The notes: a model not told the origin generated them from the letters alone. 64,000 nucleotides of DNA from JABDEZ01 sp965276955 (GCA_965276955.1 CBDIBP010000036.1:90776-154775); one strand, 5' to 3'; shown: positions 19,558 to 29,258, counted from the stretch's first letter. Program-made: numbers and translations.

Positions 19558-22500
19558 TTATTGATGCATCACTTCGAATAGCTTATTGATGATGCCTTCT
19601 GTAGTGCCCGCACGCAGTATATAGTTACCTGCTGGCAGCATGCTGATGTCAATATTTTGTGTTTTGCTGTTAGTAGCTGTAGTGTGGTAAACTTCCTGTC
19701 CTATAGCATTCACTATCACTATGTCTTTCAGCTCCAGGTTATCCAGTGCATTCACGGTCACAGTGGTGTTTGCCGGGTTAGGATACAGGTTTATATTACC
19801 ACTCTTCTGGTTCACATTGGTGATGCCGGTCGGTATCTGCTTGGTCAGCGTATCATATCCACAGTTGTTATTTACTATCAGACTGATGTGGTACGGATAG
19901 TTATTAGCATATGTATGTACCGGGTTAGCCAGGTTCGATCCTGTGCCATCGCCAAAGTTCCAGGTATAGCCATCCACATTGCGCGCACCTGCTGCAGAGA
20001 AGGCATATGTAGTATTGTTCTGGCGGGTGTAGTTGATACCCAGTACATATGGCTGTGGCAATACGGTCACTGTTTTAGGCGTAGATACTGTAGTGCAATA
20101 TTTGGTAACGGTCACATAAAAAGTACCGGTGCTGTCTACATGTATGCGCTGGGTGGTATCGCCGGTGTTCCACAGGTATTTTGCGCCGGGGTTGCCTGCA
20201 TCTACTATCAGGTTAGGTGTATAGCATGCTGTGTCATTCGGGCCCAGGTTCACTACTGGTTTCAGGCCCACTGCTGCAGTTACAGGTACCCTGTTACTTT
20301 CGCAGTCCGATCCGCCTATATGGTAGTATATCGTACCGTCAAAGGTGAACTGGCTGGCATTATTCACGTTGTTGAAGAACCCGCAAAGCGATGCGCCACC
20401 TGCTGGTACAGAGTTAAGTGTCGATGGTGCGCCAACAGCTACTGTCATATCACTGCCGGTCACTGTTGCAGCGCCAGCAGTGGTCACAGATGTGTTCTGC
20501 CCGTCATACACCATGTATATAGCGTAAGTAGTACCATTGGTCAGGTTGAACGGTATATGCAGGTTCACAGTGTAAGGATTCGATGTATTAGTGACATTCA
20601 CAGAGGTCGACCCCAGGAAGTACCAGTTGCTTGGCGTGGTCTGGTTGCCTTGGTATGTTCCTTGCCTGTAGTAGATTGATACTGGTTGCAGACCCAGGTC
20701 GTTAAAATATACCTGCCAGCTGTCTATGGTCAGGTTGGTGTTAGGTGTCAGGTTATACATGATACCACCACTGCAGCCAGGTGCCAGTGCCACACCAGTG
20801 GTACCCACTGCTTGGCTGAAGGCCAAACCTGGTGTAGATGCAGACACATAATAGGTAGTATTGTTGGTAAGGTTAGGGAAGGTTTGCGATGTACCGGTAT
20901 AAACAACCGCACCGCCCGATGGGGCGTTGTACCAGTTATACTGGTTGCCTGTTACCGGTACCACACCTATCACGGCGTTATCTCCGCTGCACACCGTGTC
21001 CGACATCACTATAGGGTCGGCTGGCAGTGGGCTTATATTTACTACACTGTAGCTGGTATCATTGGGGTGGTTTTGGTCGTTACTCAGTGCAGAGTATACT
21101 TTCAGCAGGTAGCTGCCGCCCGTAGGTATTGTCATTGTCCCTATCAGGAATGTGGCCGATGCACCTGCGGCAAGCGTACCGGTGTAGGTACCATATATAG
21201 GTGTGCTGTTACCATCGTATGTAGCGCCTACTAAAAAGTTGGTTTGCGATGCTGTTCCTGTATTGGTCACAGTAGCGCTCACGTTAAATGTAGTATTGGC
21301 ACATACACTGCTGCCGCCTGATGGCTGCAGCACTGCCGTAGTACCAAGGTCATTAAATGGTGCGGGTACTATGTTCACTATATAGTCTTCTGTTTCACCG
21401 GTAGTGCCGGTATTACATTGCCCCCCTGTATTTCCCGTGCGTATACGTAAAATAGCAGGGCCCAATGCTGCACCTGTTCCTATTTGGAAAGTAACTGTCG
21501 ATGTATAGTCCAATGGATTTGTGCTCATTGTATAGGGTGTCCAGGTGGTGCCTATCAGTAAGTAGCATTCCGCATTAGAGCCCATAGTATTGGTACGCAC
21601 TTGCACGGTGTAGGTACTACCTCTATATAAGTTGGTCGTAGTATTTCCACTTGCTGGGTACATCATATACGCATTGGGTATTGCGGTATACGATTGATTT
21701 TGCAATGTTGTGTTCACTATCCGTACACTGTCTATCAGTGGGCTATTGCCGCCGCCGCCAAGGTTAGTACCATTCGCTGGCTGGCACGCATTACATATGT
21801 AAGTTGGTGTCAATGATACAGAGAACGTTGCCGATGTAGTGGATTGGTTATTAGAAAGATTAGTGGCTATCAAGCGATAATCAGTAGCAGACGTAATGCT
21901 GGTATTCAGGTAGCTGAAAGTATCATTGATATTAACGAACGTATTTGCACCCGCCGGGCTGCTTTGCCATTGGTAATGTATACCGGTCTTCCATAAGTTC
22001 ACGCTATCGTGTATATTAAAGCCGACCCCTGAACAAATAGTAGATGGTCCACTAAGGCCAACCACGGGTGTTCCGGTTGCATTGGTAGCTATATTTACAT
22101 TTATGTCGTCTATATTGATAGGGTCAGCTGAAGAATTACTATTGTAGGTTGCTATACCTAAGTAATAAATACCTGTTTTGTTGGGGGTAAAACTTCCGCT
22201 GGCAAGTGTATAGGTCGGAATATACGTATTCGTAAGGCTAAATTCTCTTGGGTCTGTAGTAAAGACTGTTGTGACCAAGTTTGACGGCAATGTATCCAGT
22301 AGTGCATACATATTCCATCCTGATGTTTGGGCCAGATACCAATAGGTAAAGTTATATGTAGTACCTGCATGAAGCGCGAAAGCTCTGGTTAAAAATAGAT
22401 TGGGATTAGTTGCTGATAAGCCAAAAGTAGATGGCATACTTAAGTAATCATTGCCACTGTGGGGTATCTTGTACGAAGGGGTAGAGGTAATTACGGTACC

Positions 22501-22707
22501 TACTCCGGGACTTCCGTAAGTACAGGTAGGTAACAAACCCGCTGTAGCAATGCCTTCAAAACCTTCACTGTAAGAAAGCATAACAGTAGTGCAGCCTTGG
22601 GCGTAAGACTTTTGGGTAAGCGCAACAGAGCAAAGTAATACCAGTAACAACAGGTATTTTTTCGCATTCAGGTAGATAGGGGTAAATGTAGTAGCATTAT
22701 ACTTCAT
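19558..22707 (-). CDS. Large secreted protein with GEVED, Ig-like and PKD modules and T9SS sorting domain
   Basis: 1049 residues. A signal peptide ends near AQ36. Modules that can be read: an N-terminal lectin/jelly-roll-like region; a GEVED-type domain (about 315-447, ending in GETEDYIVNI); a CARDB-like stretch (about 450-555); an Ig-like T9SS-associated repeat (about 560-625, YNWYNAPSGG); a PKD domain (about 905-950, YTWNFGDGT); and a type A C-terminal sorting domain from about 975 (NLYPNPANTTVTV to the end with LPAGNYILRAG). The tail directs export across the outer membrane by T9SS, after which the sorting domain is usually removed and the protein attached to the surface or released. No catalytic domain is recognised; adhesion or matrix binding is a guess. 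Monocistronic, with a strong terminator behind it. Confidence 0.88.
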   Translation of the reverse strand: MKYNATTFTPIYLNAKKYLLLLVLLCSVALTQKSYAQGCTTVMLSYSEGFEGIATAGLLPTCTYGSPGVGTVITSTPSYKIPHSGNDYLSMPSTFGLSATNPNLFLTRAFALHAGTTYNFTYWYLAQTSGWNMYALLDTLPSNLVTTVFTTDPREFSLTNTYIPTYTLASGSFTPNKTGIYYLGIATYNSNSSADPINIDDINVNIATNATGTPVVGLSGPSTICSGVGFNIHDSVNLWKTGIHYQWQSSPAGANTFVNINDTFSYLNTSITSATDYRLIATNLSNNQSTTSATFSVSLTPTYICNACQPANGTNLGGGGNSPLIDSVRIVNTTLQNQSYTAIPNAYMMYPASGNTTTNLYRGSTYTVQVRTNTMGSNAECYLLIGTTWTPYTMSTNPLDYTSTVTFQIGTGAALGPAILRIRTGNTGGQCNTGTTGETEDYIVNIVPAPFNDLGTTAVLQPSGGSSVCANTTFNVSATVTNTGTASQTNFLVGATYDGNSTPIYGTYTGTLAAGASATFLIGTMTIPTGGSYLLKVYSALSNDQNHPNDTSYSVVNISPLPADPIVMSDTVCSGDNAVIGVVPVTGNQYNWYNAPSGGAVVYTGTSQTFPNLTNNTTYYVSASTPGLAFSQAVGTTGVALAPGCSGGIMYNLTPNTNLTIDSWQVYFNDLGLQPVSIYYRQGTYQGNQTTPSNWYFLGSTSVNVTNTSNPYTVNLHIPFNLTNGTTYAIYMVYDGQNTSVTTAGAATVTGSDMTVAVGAPSTLNSVPAGGASLCGFFNNVNNASQFTFDGTIYYHIGGSDCESNRVPVTAAVGLKPVVNLGPNDTACYTPNLIVDAGNPGAKYLWNTGDTTQRIHVDSTGTFYVTVTKYCTTVSTPKTVTVLPQPYVLGINYTRQNNTTYAFSAAGARNVDGYTWNFGDGTGSNLANPVHTYANNYPYHISLIVNNNCGYDTLTKQIPTGITNVNQKSGNINLYPNPANTTVTVNALDNLELKDIVIVNAIGQEVYHTTATNSKTQNIDISMLPAGNYILRAGTTEGIINKLFEVMHQ

Positions 22708-23191
22708 GATAAAACTATTTTATACGTTCTTCGATATAAGCTCTAAGTTATTGTTTTTTTATACAAAAACGTAAAAATTGTTAAATTTTTATACTTATAC
22801 GTTACAGCTTTTAGAACACATGTGATCTTGCTTTTTCTGCCCAATAATAAATTCCCGTCCTCTTCAATACTGCCCTTGGTTGGGGTGGTATGGCTGGCTA
22901 TGGCACACACAATAAAAGATCAATAACCTGTATCATGCATACTCATATATAGATCACCTTTGGTTCTAAGCCTGCTCAACTCAATATTCACTCATCGTAT
23001 AACAAATACAAATAGCAACATAAAAGATGTGGATATGTTTATTTGCCATCCCCACTCTTCACATCGTATCTTTATACTGCTGTTTACTACTATTCCGGAT
23101 TGAAGATGATCCGGAAGATTTTGTTATCTGTATTGACCATAGCAAATGATGATGTTCCCTATCCTCTTGTCCCACGGATCTTAATACGGAC
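22708..23191. other. Gene-free stretch between divergent genes
   Basis: No convincing coding region or RNA gene. It is AT-rich with scattered short open frames lacking family features. The part from about 23150 (GTCCCACGGAT) resembles, on the minus strand, the GTGGGACAGG segment found in the repeat copies at 52.9 and 53.15 kb, so the degenerate repeat may begin here. Confidence 0.6.
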
Positions 23192-23326
23192 AAATTTCCG
23201 CCACCGAAAAAAATCGGTAAGACTGGAAATATCATTTCATCCTAATATACCAATACCATAAAGCATTTGATCACATTAACCTTCTAAAAATTACCACTTT
23301 CATTTTTTCTTACCAACCGGAAATTT
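23192..23326 (-). repeat. Dispersed repeat unit, copy C
   Basis: A 135-bp unit with inverted ends: AAATTTCCG at its left end and CGGAAATTT at its right, each continued by GGTAAGA / TCTTACC a few bases inside. The minus-strand reading starts like the units at 52782 and 53017 (AAATTTCCGG, then GGTAAGAAAAA). Copy D at 23402 shares long blocks such as CCAATACCATAAAGCATTT. No transposase gene accompanies it. Confidence 0.75.
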
Positions 23327-23401
23327 CTAAATATCGTTCCCTCCTTTTTAATGAGGGGTGGCCTTTAGGCCCGGATGGTTGATCCCGCGGTTACTTATAC
23401 C

Positions 23402-23534
23402 ATTTTCCGCTATCGGAAAAAATCGGTAAGAACAGAAATATATTTTACGCTAATAAACCAATACCATAAAGCATTTTACGACATTGACCTCCTAAAAATC
23501 ACCACTTTCATTTTTCTTACCGACCGGAAATTTT
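23402..23534 (-). repeat. Dispersed repeat unit, copy D
   Basis: A second unit of about 133 bp, whose outer end lies 207 bp from the matching end of copy C. It has the same inverted ends (ATTTTCCG / CCGGAAATTT with inner ATCGGTAAGA / TCTTACCGA). The spacer between C and D (about 23341-23395) contains GGGGTGGCCTTTAGGCCCGG, which in reverse complement matches the CCCCGGCCTAAAGG segment of the repeat copy at 53.2 kb. Confidence 0.75.
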
Positions 23535-23648
23535 ATTCTTTCTGTTTCATGAACAGCCAAATAAGCACACCATATATACACAACATCAATATTTAAACAA
23601 CTGTTCAATTAAAACATGTACATACGTCCATTTCTCGTTTTTATGTGT

Positions 23649-23656
23649 TAGGTTTG
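23649..23656 (+). promoter_or_regulatory. Probable -7 element before oxyR
   Basis: TAGGTTTG fits the Bacteroidota TAnnTTTG element. A transcript starting a few bases downstream would begin after the ATG at 23658, which supports the start at 23676. No clear TTTG -33 box is seen at the usual distance. Confidence 0.5.
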
Positions 23657-23675
23657 TATGACCATTCATCCAATT

Positions 23676-24632
23676 ATGACAATTACACAACTTGAATACG
23701 TAGTAGCCGTAGCCACATACAAGAGCTTTGTGGCCGCTGCTGAAAAATGTTTTGTAACACAGCCTACGCTCAGTATGCAGATACAAAAGCTGGAAGAAGA
23801 GCTGGGCATAAAACTGTTCGATCGTAATAAGCACCCTATTGCCATCACCGCTATGGGCGAATCCATTGTGGCACAGGCACAAATAGCGCTTGCCGAATGC
23901 GAAAAGATCCACGAACTCATACAGAGCCAGCAAAGTAATCTGGCAGGTGTTTTTAAATTTGCCGTCATCCCTACCATTGCCCCATACATACTACCCGGCC
24001 TGCTGGAGAAATATGCCATCAACTATCCTGGTGTCCAGCTGCAGGTAAAGGAAATGGAGACCAATCAGATCATAAAGGCCCTCCGCAACAATGAGATAGA
24101 TGCCGCACTTCTAAGTACACCATTAGAGGAGAACGACATCAAAGAATATCCATTGTTCTACGAAGCTTTTGTAGCTTATTTTTCAGAAGATGAACCAGCG
24201 CTTAAAAAACGCCTCATCACAGCCGAAGACATATCGCTGGAGCGTATATGGCTGCTGAACGAAGGCCACTGCATGCGCAACCAGATCATAAATCTGTGCA
24301 GCGAGCAGGTGCAGAAAATGCAGGCTGAACGCCCCTACCGCTATGAGAGCAGCAACGTAGAGACGCTGCGTAAAATGGTAGACAAGAACAAAGGCATGAC
24401 GGTATTGCCCGAGCTGGCTACTATGGAGTTCACAGAAGACCTGCTGGAGAAAGTACGCTACTTTACAGACCCGGAACCAGTGCGCGAAATAAGCCTGGTC
24501 ACCAATGGCCACTTCGTAAAACTGACCATGCTGCAAAGCCTTATGGATGAGATACTAAAGCTGGTACCGGAGAAAATGAGGGTGCAAAAGAAGAACCGCA
24601 AAGTGCTGCGCATACAAAGCGCTAAACTGTAG
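23676..24632 (+). CDS. oxyR: OxyR-type peroxide-sensing LysR regulator
   Basis: A LysR-family activator of 318 residues from the ATG at 23676. The winged helix-turn-helix is at about 1-60 (MTITQLEYVVAV, then CFVTQPTLSMQIQKLEEELG) and the effector domain follows. The peroxide-sensing pair is present: Cys199 in NEGHCMRNQ and Cys208 in INLC, the same nine-residue spacing and the same numbers as E. coli OxyR when counted from this start. In the family, peroxide forms a disulfide between them and switches on catalase and peroxiredoxin genes. An upstream in-frame ATG at 23658 is disfavoured by the likely promoter. The 3' end overlaps the convergent neighbour by 11 bases. Confidence 0.9.
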   Translation: MTITQLEYVVAVATYKSFVAAAEKCFVTQPTLSMQIQKLEEELGIKLFDRNKHPIAITAMGESIVAQAQIALAECEKIHELIQSQQSNLAGVFKFAVIPTIAPYILPGLLEKYAINYPGVQLQVKEMETNQIIKALRNNEIDAALLSTPLEENDIKEYPLFYEAFVAYFSEDEPALKKRLITAEDISLERIWLLNEGHCMRNQIINLCSEQVQKMQAERPYRYESSNVETLRKMVDKNKGMTVLPELATMEFTEDLLEKVRYFTDPEPVREISLVTNGHFVKLTMLQSLMDEILKLVPEKMRVQKKNRKVLRIQSAKL

Positions 24633-25281
24633 CTATCAGTATCCTGTTGATGTCCAGGTTTATAACATGGTGTCCGGGAAACACATTGTCAAAAATTTGT
24701 TGTGCTTTGCCCCAGTCCTCTTCATTATTAATAATGTAGTTCAATATCACACATCCGCCTTTGTTCACACATCGGCGGATGTTCTCAAGAAAAGGAGTGC
24801 CGGTAACAAACGGTGGCACATGCCTGCCCTTAAATACATCAACGATAACCATGTCGTATCGCGCTCTGCAATCTACTATGAAGCGGCTGGCATCATCACA
24901 TATGGGGGTCACATACGGTAGTGCATCCTCATTAGCAAACTCCAAGGCCCATTTCAGCACTTGTTTATCTATATCTACAAGTGTCACTTGCGGATGGTAC
25001 CCTTTGCCGTTAAGTATCGTTATAGCAGATCCAAGCCCGGCGCCAAGCACCAGTACATTACTTACCTGGGGTAGCTTGTTCTTTAAATATTTAAAAGCAG
25101 CTACAAGGGGGCGGTAACGGTTGCCGTCAGAATATAAGGCATCGCTGGTGGCCAGCTGCCACTGCCCGCAATACAGGTATATCTCCAGCACTTCATTTAT
25201 AGTACCCCGCGCGTGCTTTATACGAACAGGGTACAGATAACTGAGTGCCTTTTTATAGAACGGAACGTAGGGTGCCGGCAT
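24622..25281 (-). CDS. Spermidine-synthase-like SAM-dependent protein
   Basis: 219 residues. VLVLGAGLGSAITIL (about 77-91) is the glycine-rich nucleotide-binding motif of Rossmann methyltransferases, followed by the acidic VTLVDIDKQVLKWA and by YDMVIVDVFKGRHVP, the pattern seen in polyamine-synthase-like proteins. It is shorter than true spermidine synthases (about 280) and its N-terminal beta domain is reduced, so it may be a methyltransferase or aminopropyltransferase of unknown substrate. It converges on oxyR with an 11-base overlap of coding ends and lies 56 bases behind plsY. Confidence 0.72.
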   Translation of the reverse strand: MPAPYVPFYKKALSYLYPVRIKHARGTINEVLEIYLYCGQWQLATSDALYSDGNRYRPLVAAFKYLKNKLPQVSNVLVLGAGLGSAITILNGKGYHPQVTLVDIDKQVLKWALEFANEDALPYVTPICDDASRFIVDCRARYDMVIVDVFKGRHVPPFVTGTPFLENIRRCVNKGGCVILNYIINNEEDWGKAQQIFDNVFPGHHVINLDINRILIATV

Positions 25282-25337
25282 TAATGGATAATAAAAGTGA
25301 ACCGATAGCTATGAAAAGAAAACATATTTAGCATCAG

Positions 25338-25997
25338 TTAATCGCGTCTCCACATACTCTTCTTGCGGAAGATAGGCACTTTGCTCTCGTTGCCGTTTAG
25401 CAGCCTGCCAATGTTCTTATAGTGCGTAAGCACCACAAGCAGGGCCGTAGAGATAGCAAATAGTTTGTAGCTAAGTTCCGGGGCATTGAAGATAAATACA
25501 ATAAGCACTGGAAAGGCTATACTGGCGCTGATGGAGCTGAGTGATACATAGCGCGTAAGGAACAACATAAGTATGAAAACACCAACAAGACTTATAGCAA
25601 CAAGTGGTTGTATAGAAAGTATCATCCCGAATAAAGTGGCTATACCCTTGCCACCTCTAAACTCGGCCCATATAGGGAAGATATGGCCCAGCACTGCTGC
25701 AATACCCAGCACTACCTGCAGATTGGTGAACTGCTCACTGCTAAGTGTAAATACAGATATCAATGATAATTTTACCGCAACATATGCCAGCTCTACAGCC
25801 AGGTACCCCTTCATCATATCCACGAACATCACTACAGAGCCAGCCTTGGTACCTAATATCCTGAATGTATTGGTTGCCCCTGCGTTACCACTGCCATGTT
25901 CCCGTATATCTATACCATACACTTTTTTACTGACCAAAACTGCGGTAGGCACAGATCCTATGAGGTAAGCCAGCACAATTAACATTGCAATTACCAT
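25338..25997 (-). CDS. plsY: Glycerol-3-phosphate acyltransferase PlsY
   Basis: 219 residues, an inner-membrane protein with about five membrane helices. It carries the three family motifs: GSVPTAVLVSK near the N-terminus, GSGNAGATNTFR (about 37-48) and the later loop WAEFRGGKGIAT (about 110-121). PlsY transfers an acyl group from acyl-phosphate to glycerol-3-phosphate, the first step of phospholipid synthesis. It lies downstream of prmA but has its own likely -7 element at 26024-26031. Confidence 0.95.
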   Translation of the reverse strand: MVIAMLIVLAYLIGSVPTAVLVSKKVYGIDIREHGSGNAGATNTFRILGTKAGSVVMFVDMMKGYLAVELAYVAVKLSLISVFTLSSEQFTNLQVVLGIAAVLGHIFPIWAEFRGGKGIATLFGMILSIQPLVAISLVGVFILMLFLTRYVSLSSISASIAFPVLIVFIFNAPELSYKLFAISTALLVVLTHYKNIGRLLNGNESKVPIFRKKSMWRRD

Positions 25998-26023
25998 CCT
26001 ATATCTATTATTATTAAAGTTGA

Positions 26024-26031
26024 CAAATTTA
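26024..26031 (-). promoter_or_regulatory. Probable -7 element before plsY
   Basis: The minus strand reads TAAATTTG, a full match to TAnnTTTG, 27 bases before the plsY ATG. I see no TTTG at the normal -33 distance. Confidence 0.45.
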
Positions 26032-26109
26032 TACTTTACTTATCGAATATCCTAATAGTGTGTTAGCCAAATACTATACCATAAAGTACAAATACAACAG
26101 TATACATTC

Positions 26110-26925
26110 CTATAACTTATTGAATAACAGCAACAACCAATCTCCCAGTTTCTCCACGCTTCGCAAAACTAACCCAGCACGTACAGCCTCATCAACTATA
26201 ATATCCTGGTCTGCATGCAACAAGCCACTCATAATTATTGTTCCACCCGCTACAGTGTGCACATATAGCAGTTCCATATTATTGAGCAGTATATGCCTAT
26301 TGATGTTGGCCAGTATGATGTCATATTGCACTCCGTCATCCTGTAGTGTATCCTGCTTTACGGTTATGTGTTGGCAGTCATTCTGCCCTATATTTTCCTT
26401 CGCATTCTCGTAAGACCATTCATCGTTATCAATAGCCAATACACTTGAAGCACCCAACTGCTCAGCCAGTATCGCCAGTATACCGGTACCGGTACCAAAG
26501 TCAAGCACATGTTTACCATTAAGGTCTATGTCGCGCATTTGCATCATCATAAGCTGTGTGGTAGCATGATGTCCGGTGCCAAAAGACATTTTTGGTGTTA
26601 TACGTATCTCATAAGGAGTTTTTGTTTCCAGTGTATGAAAGTGGGCTCTTACAGTACAGAAGCCTTCTATTACTACAGGTTGAAAGTTCTCTTCCCACTG
26701 GGCATTCCAGTTCTGTGGCTCTATAGTGGTAGTATCATACTGCAAGTTGTATTGCTCAGCTATCAGTGTTACAGCATCACTGTTGTACTCTTCCTTATCT
26801 ATGTATGCTATCAAGCCGGTGCCAGATTCCTCAAAACCTTCAAAGCCAATGTTTATAAGGTTAGCCATTATAAGCTCCGTTACCGAAGTATCAACAAGCT
26901 CAAATTTGATGCAGATGTGTGCCAT
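26110..26925 (-). CDS. prmA: Ribosomal protein L11 methyltransferase
   Basis: About 271 residues from the ATG at 26925 (MAHICIKFELVDTSV); an earlier in-frame ATG at 26961 would add a hydrophobic tail not expected for the family. The SAM-binding motif is LDFGTGTGILAILAEQLGA, preceded by MSFGTGHHATTQLM and followed by DIILANINRHILL, all diagnostic of PrmA. The enzyme trimethylates lysines and the N-terminus of ribosomal protein L11. The N-terminal substrate-recognition domain (about 1-85) is divergent, as is common in Bacteroidota. Confidence 0.93.
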   Translation of the reverse strand: MAHICIKFELVDTSVTELIMANLINIGFEGFEESGTGLIAYIDKEEYNSDAVTLIAEQYNLQYDTTTIEPQNWNAQWEENFQPVVIEGFCTVRAHFHTLETKTPYEIRITPKMSFGTGHHATTQLMMMQMRDIDLNGKHVLDFGTGTGILAILAEQLGASSVLAIDNDEWSYENAKENIGQNDCQHITVKQDTLQDDGVQYDIILANINRHILLNNMELLYVHTVAGGTIIMSGLLHADQDIIVDEAVRAGLVLRSVEKLGDWLLLLFNKL

Positions 26926-26975
26926 GTGGTAAAAGTAAATTAGCATAAAGAATGCTAACAAAAAGCTAAAGGTTC

Positions 26976-27017
26976 TATAAAAAGAAAGGCTGCACCTAAG
27001 TACAGCCTTTCTATAAG
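26976..27017 (-). terminator. Intrinsic terminator of the PorE-like gene
   Basis: A 10-bp stem (26983-26992 with 27003-27012) and a 10-base loop, followed on the minus strand by a T-rich stretch (the A-rich run before 26983). Confidence 0.85.
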
Positions 27018-27036
27018 ATCATTGAAAATTTAAGTA

Positions 27037-29214
27037 TTATTCAGCGGCATGTTTGCCTTTGCCTGCTTTTGGTTCTTTTTCTTCTTTAGTATCATCATCA
27101 TACATATTCTCATTGATCTGCAGGTTTTTCTCCTGTTGGTCAAGTGAACCTGGTTTCGCACTATTGTATATGATACGACGTGTAGGCACATCTGATACGA
27201 TACGGAATTCTGTACGACGATTCAACTGACGACCTTGTGGATCATCATGACCATGTATAGTGTTTGGTGCTGCTGGCATTCTTTTACCGAAGCCTTTAGC
27301 AATCATGCGGCTTTTGTCAATATCTCTCTTTTCCAGGTAGTCAAGTACAGATTGTGCACGGCGCTGAGAAAGATCATTGTTATACTCATCAGTACCTTTA
27401 CCATCTGTGAAAGAATAGATCTCAACAGTCAGTGATGGGTTGTCTTTCATAAAGCTGGTCAGTGAATCTAATGAAGGAGCAGACTCAGGACGCAGGGTTG
27501 CTTTATCGAAATCGTAGTATACATTGCTAACTGCAAAGCCACTTTCATTCTGATCAAGGTAGATAATAACACTTACGGTATCATCCGGATCAGAACGTTT
27601 TACATCCATGGTATTTACTACCTGGTGGGTAGAAGAGTAGCCTTGTTTGTCACCGGTCAATACATAAGAATGACCACGTGCCAGGTTGAAAGCAAATGTA
27701 CCGTCTGGAGAATTATAAGTGCTGAGGTCGCCTTTCTGATCAAGCATCTTTACAGTTACTTGTTCTGCATTTTGCTGTGTTTTGCGATAAACTACCTTAC
27801 CTATAACCATTAGTTTAGGTTCCGCCTGTATACGCCAGATGTCATCGCAACATGTAGGGTTCTTCAATGCGATAGAACCAACACGATTAGATACAACGTA
27901 ACCATCATCTGCCTTACCGTATGTGTCTTTTATATAGTACAGTTCGTCAGCACAAGTGTTGATAGGATAACCCATGTTGTGCAGGTTGGTGTATCTTGAA
28001 GGACCGCCATCTGCTGAGAATATATCATATCCACCCATTGATACCCAGCCGTTAGAAGCAAAGTATAATTTGTTGACACGAGAATCGTAGTATGGGGTTA
28101 CTTCATTGTATTCAGTATTGATCTGTTTACCAGCATTCTGAGGACGACGGTAAGTACCGTTACGCGGATCGATCACAGAATACCATATGTCAAATCCACC
28201 ACGGCTTTGCAGTTTGCGGTTAGAGGAGAAGAACAATATTTCTTTTTTACCGATCTTAGCAACAAAAGGCTGTGTGTTTGAACCTTCTTCATTGATGCCT
28301 TCGCCTAATACTTCAGGACGGGTCCATTTTTCTTTTTCGAACTTAGAGACATATATCCTACAAACTACCTGATTAGAATCTGCTTCTGAACAGCGGGTGA
28401 AGTAAAAACGTTCGCCACCGGGGCTAAAACATCCGTTACCCGTATTTTCGTTCCTGTCATTAAAATTGCCTTCGTTGAAAGTTAAAGGCCACTGGAAAGA
28501 ATCTACAACTGCTACGTTACGTTGTTTTTTCGAGGTCATAAAACGAGCTACATACTCATCGCGCCTTCTTTTATTTACCTCTACTTCCTGGTTCTGACGT
28601 TGAGAAGAGAAAAGCAATTCGCTATCGCCAAGTGGGTATGGAGAGAACTCTGTATACGCACTATTAACGTTAGGACCAGCATTGATAACACTTACCGGCT
28701 GAGGATCTTTTACAGAATTCATACCAAGTGTACATCCCTGTATCTCTATCTGAGCACTCTTCTTTAATTTTTTGTAAGTTTTAGGATTGTCTGCCATGAA
28801 CTTATTAAAAGCATCGATAGCAGCAGCATATTCGCCCTGCTGTTTCAGCATCTGCGCTTCGCTGTACTTGGCTGTAGGATACAACTTAGGAGCAGTAGCA
28901 TACAATTCAGCAAAATAGTGTGCAGCAGGCACATAGTCGCGGGTATACCTGTAGCATTCAGCGAGCTGGCTGGTAAGGTATGGATTGCGCTCGTCTTCCT
29001 GCTTTAATTGCTGGTAGTAATCCAAAGCATTAAAATAGCTGCCATCTCGGTAAAGACCATCGGCCCAGCGTATTTTTTTATAGTACGGGAGCTTAGATAC
29101 CGGATCATTGGCCTTGTTCCTGTATTTTTCTTTATTACGCTGTTGGGCGTTGGCATCAAATTGGATAGTAACGAGAATCGTTGCCAAGATTAAAAGCAGC
29201 CAATTTTTTCTCAT
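27037..29214 (-). CDS. OmpA-family protein with TPR, PD40 propeller and peptidoglycan-binding domain (PorE-like)
   Basis: 725 residues. Order: signal peptide (to about 23), TPR-like repeats (about 45-160), PD40-type beta-propeller blades (about 180-470), a carboxypeptidase-regulatory-like beta domain (about 480-550, with SPDGTFAFNL), and an OmpA C-terminal domain (about 565-680, VYYDFDKATLRPES, LSQRRAQSVLDYL) that binds peptidoglycan. This is the architecture described for PorE, a T9SS accessory factor of Porphyromonas gingivalis. The C-terminus is a charged Lys/Glu tail. It follows the PorP/SprF gene and is separated from it by a hairpin at 29259-29303. Whether it is the PorE orthologue or one of several paralogues cannot be decided from the sequence. 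Confidence 0.85.
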   Translation of the reverse strand: MRKNWLLLILATILVTIQFDANAQQRNKEKYRNKANDPVSKLPYYKKIRWADGLYRDGSYFNALDYYQQLKQEDERNPYLTSQLAECYRYTRDYVPAAHYFAELYATAPKLYPTAKYSEAQMLKQQGEYAAAIDAFNKFMADNPKTYKKLKKSAQIEIQGCTLGMNSVKDPQPVSVINAGPNVNSAYTEFSPYPLGDSELLFSSQRQNQEVEVNKRRRDEYVARFMTSKKQRNVAVVDSFQWPLTFNEGNFNDRNENTGNGCFSPGGERFYFTRCSEADSNQVVCRIYVSKFEKEKWTRPEVLGEGINEEGSNTQPFVAKIGKKEILFFSSNRKLQSRGGFDIWYSVIDPRNGTYRRPQNAGKQINTEYNEVTPYYDSRVNKLYFASNGWVSMGGYDIFSADGGPSRYTNLHNMGYPINTCADELYYIKDTYGKADDGYVVSNRVGSIALKNPTCCDDIWRIQAEPKLMVIGKVVYRKTQQNAEQVTVKMLDQKGDLSTYNSPDGTFAFNLARGHSYVLTGDKQGYSSTHQVVNTMDVKRSDPDDTVSVIIYLDQNESGFAVSNVYYDFDKATLRPESAPSLDSLTSFMKDNPSLTVEIYSFTDGKGTDEYNNDLSQRRAQSVLDYLEKRDIDKSRMIAKGFGKRMPAAPNTIHGHDDPQGRQLNRRTEFRIVSDVPTRRIIYNSAKPGSLDQQEKNLQINENMYDDDTKEEKEPKAGKGKHAAE

Positions 29215-29258
29215 GTGCGTGAGCGTGTTAATGGATATAAAAGTATAAATTGATTTAA

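Noticed and set aside
23192..23534. A CRISPR array or insertion sequence at the repeat pair
   Set aside because: Only two long units with diverged sequence, no regular short repeats and spacers, no cas genes and no transposase.
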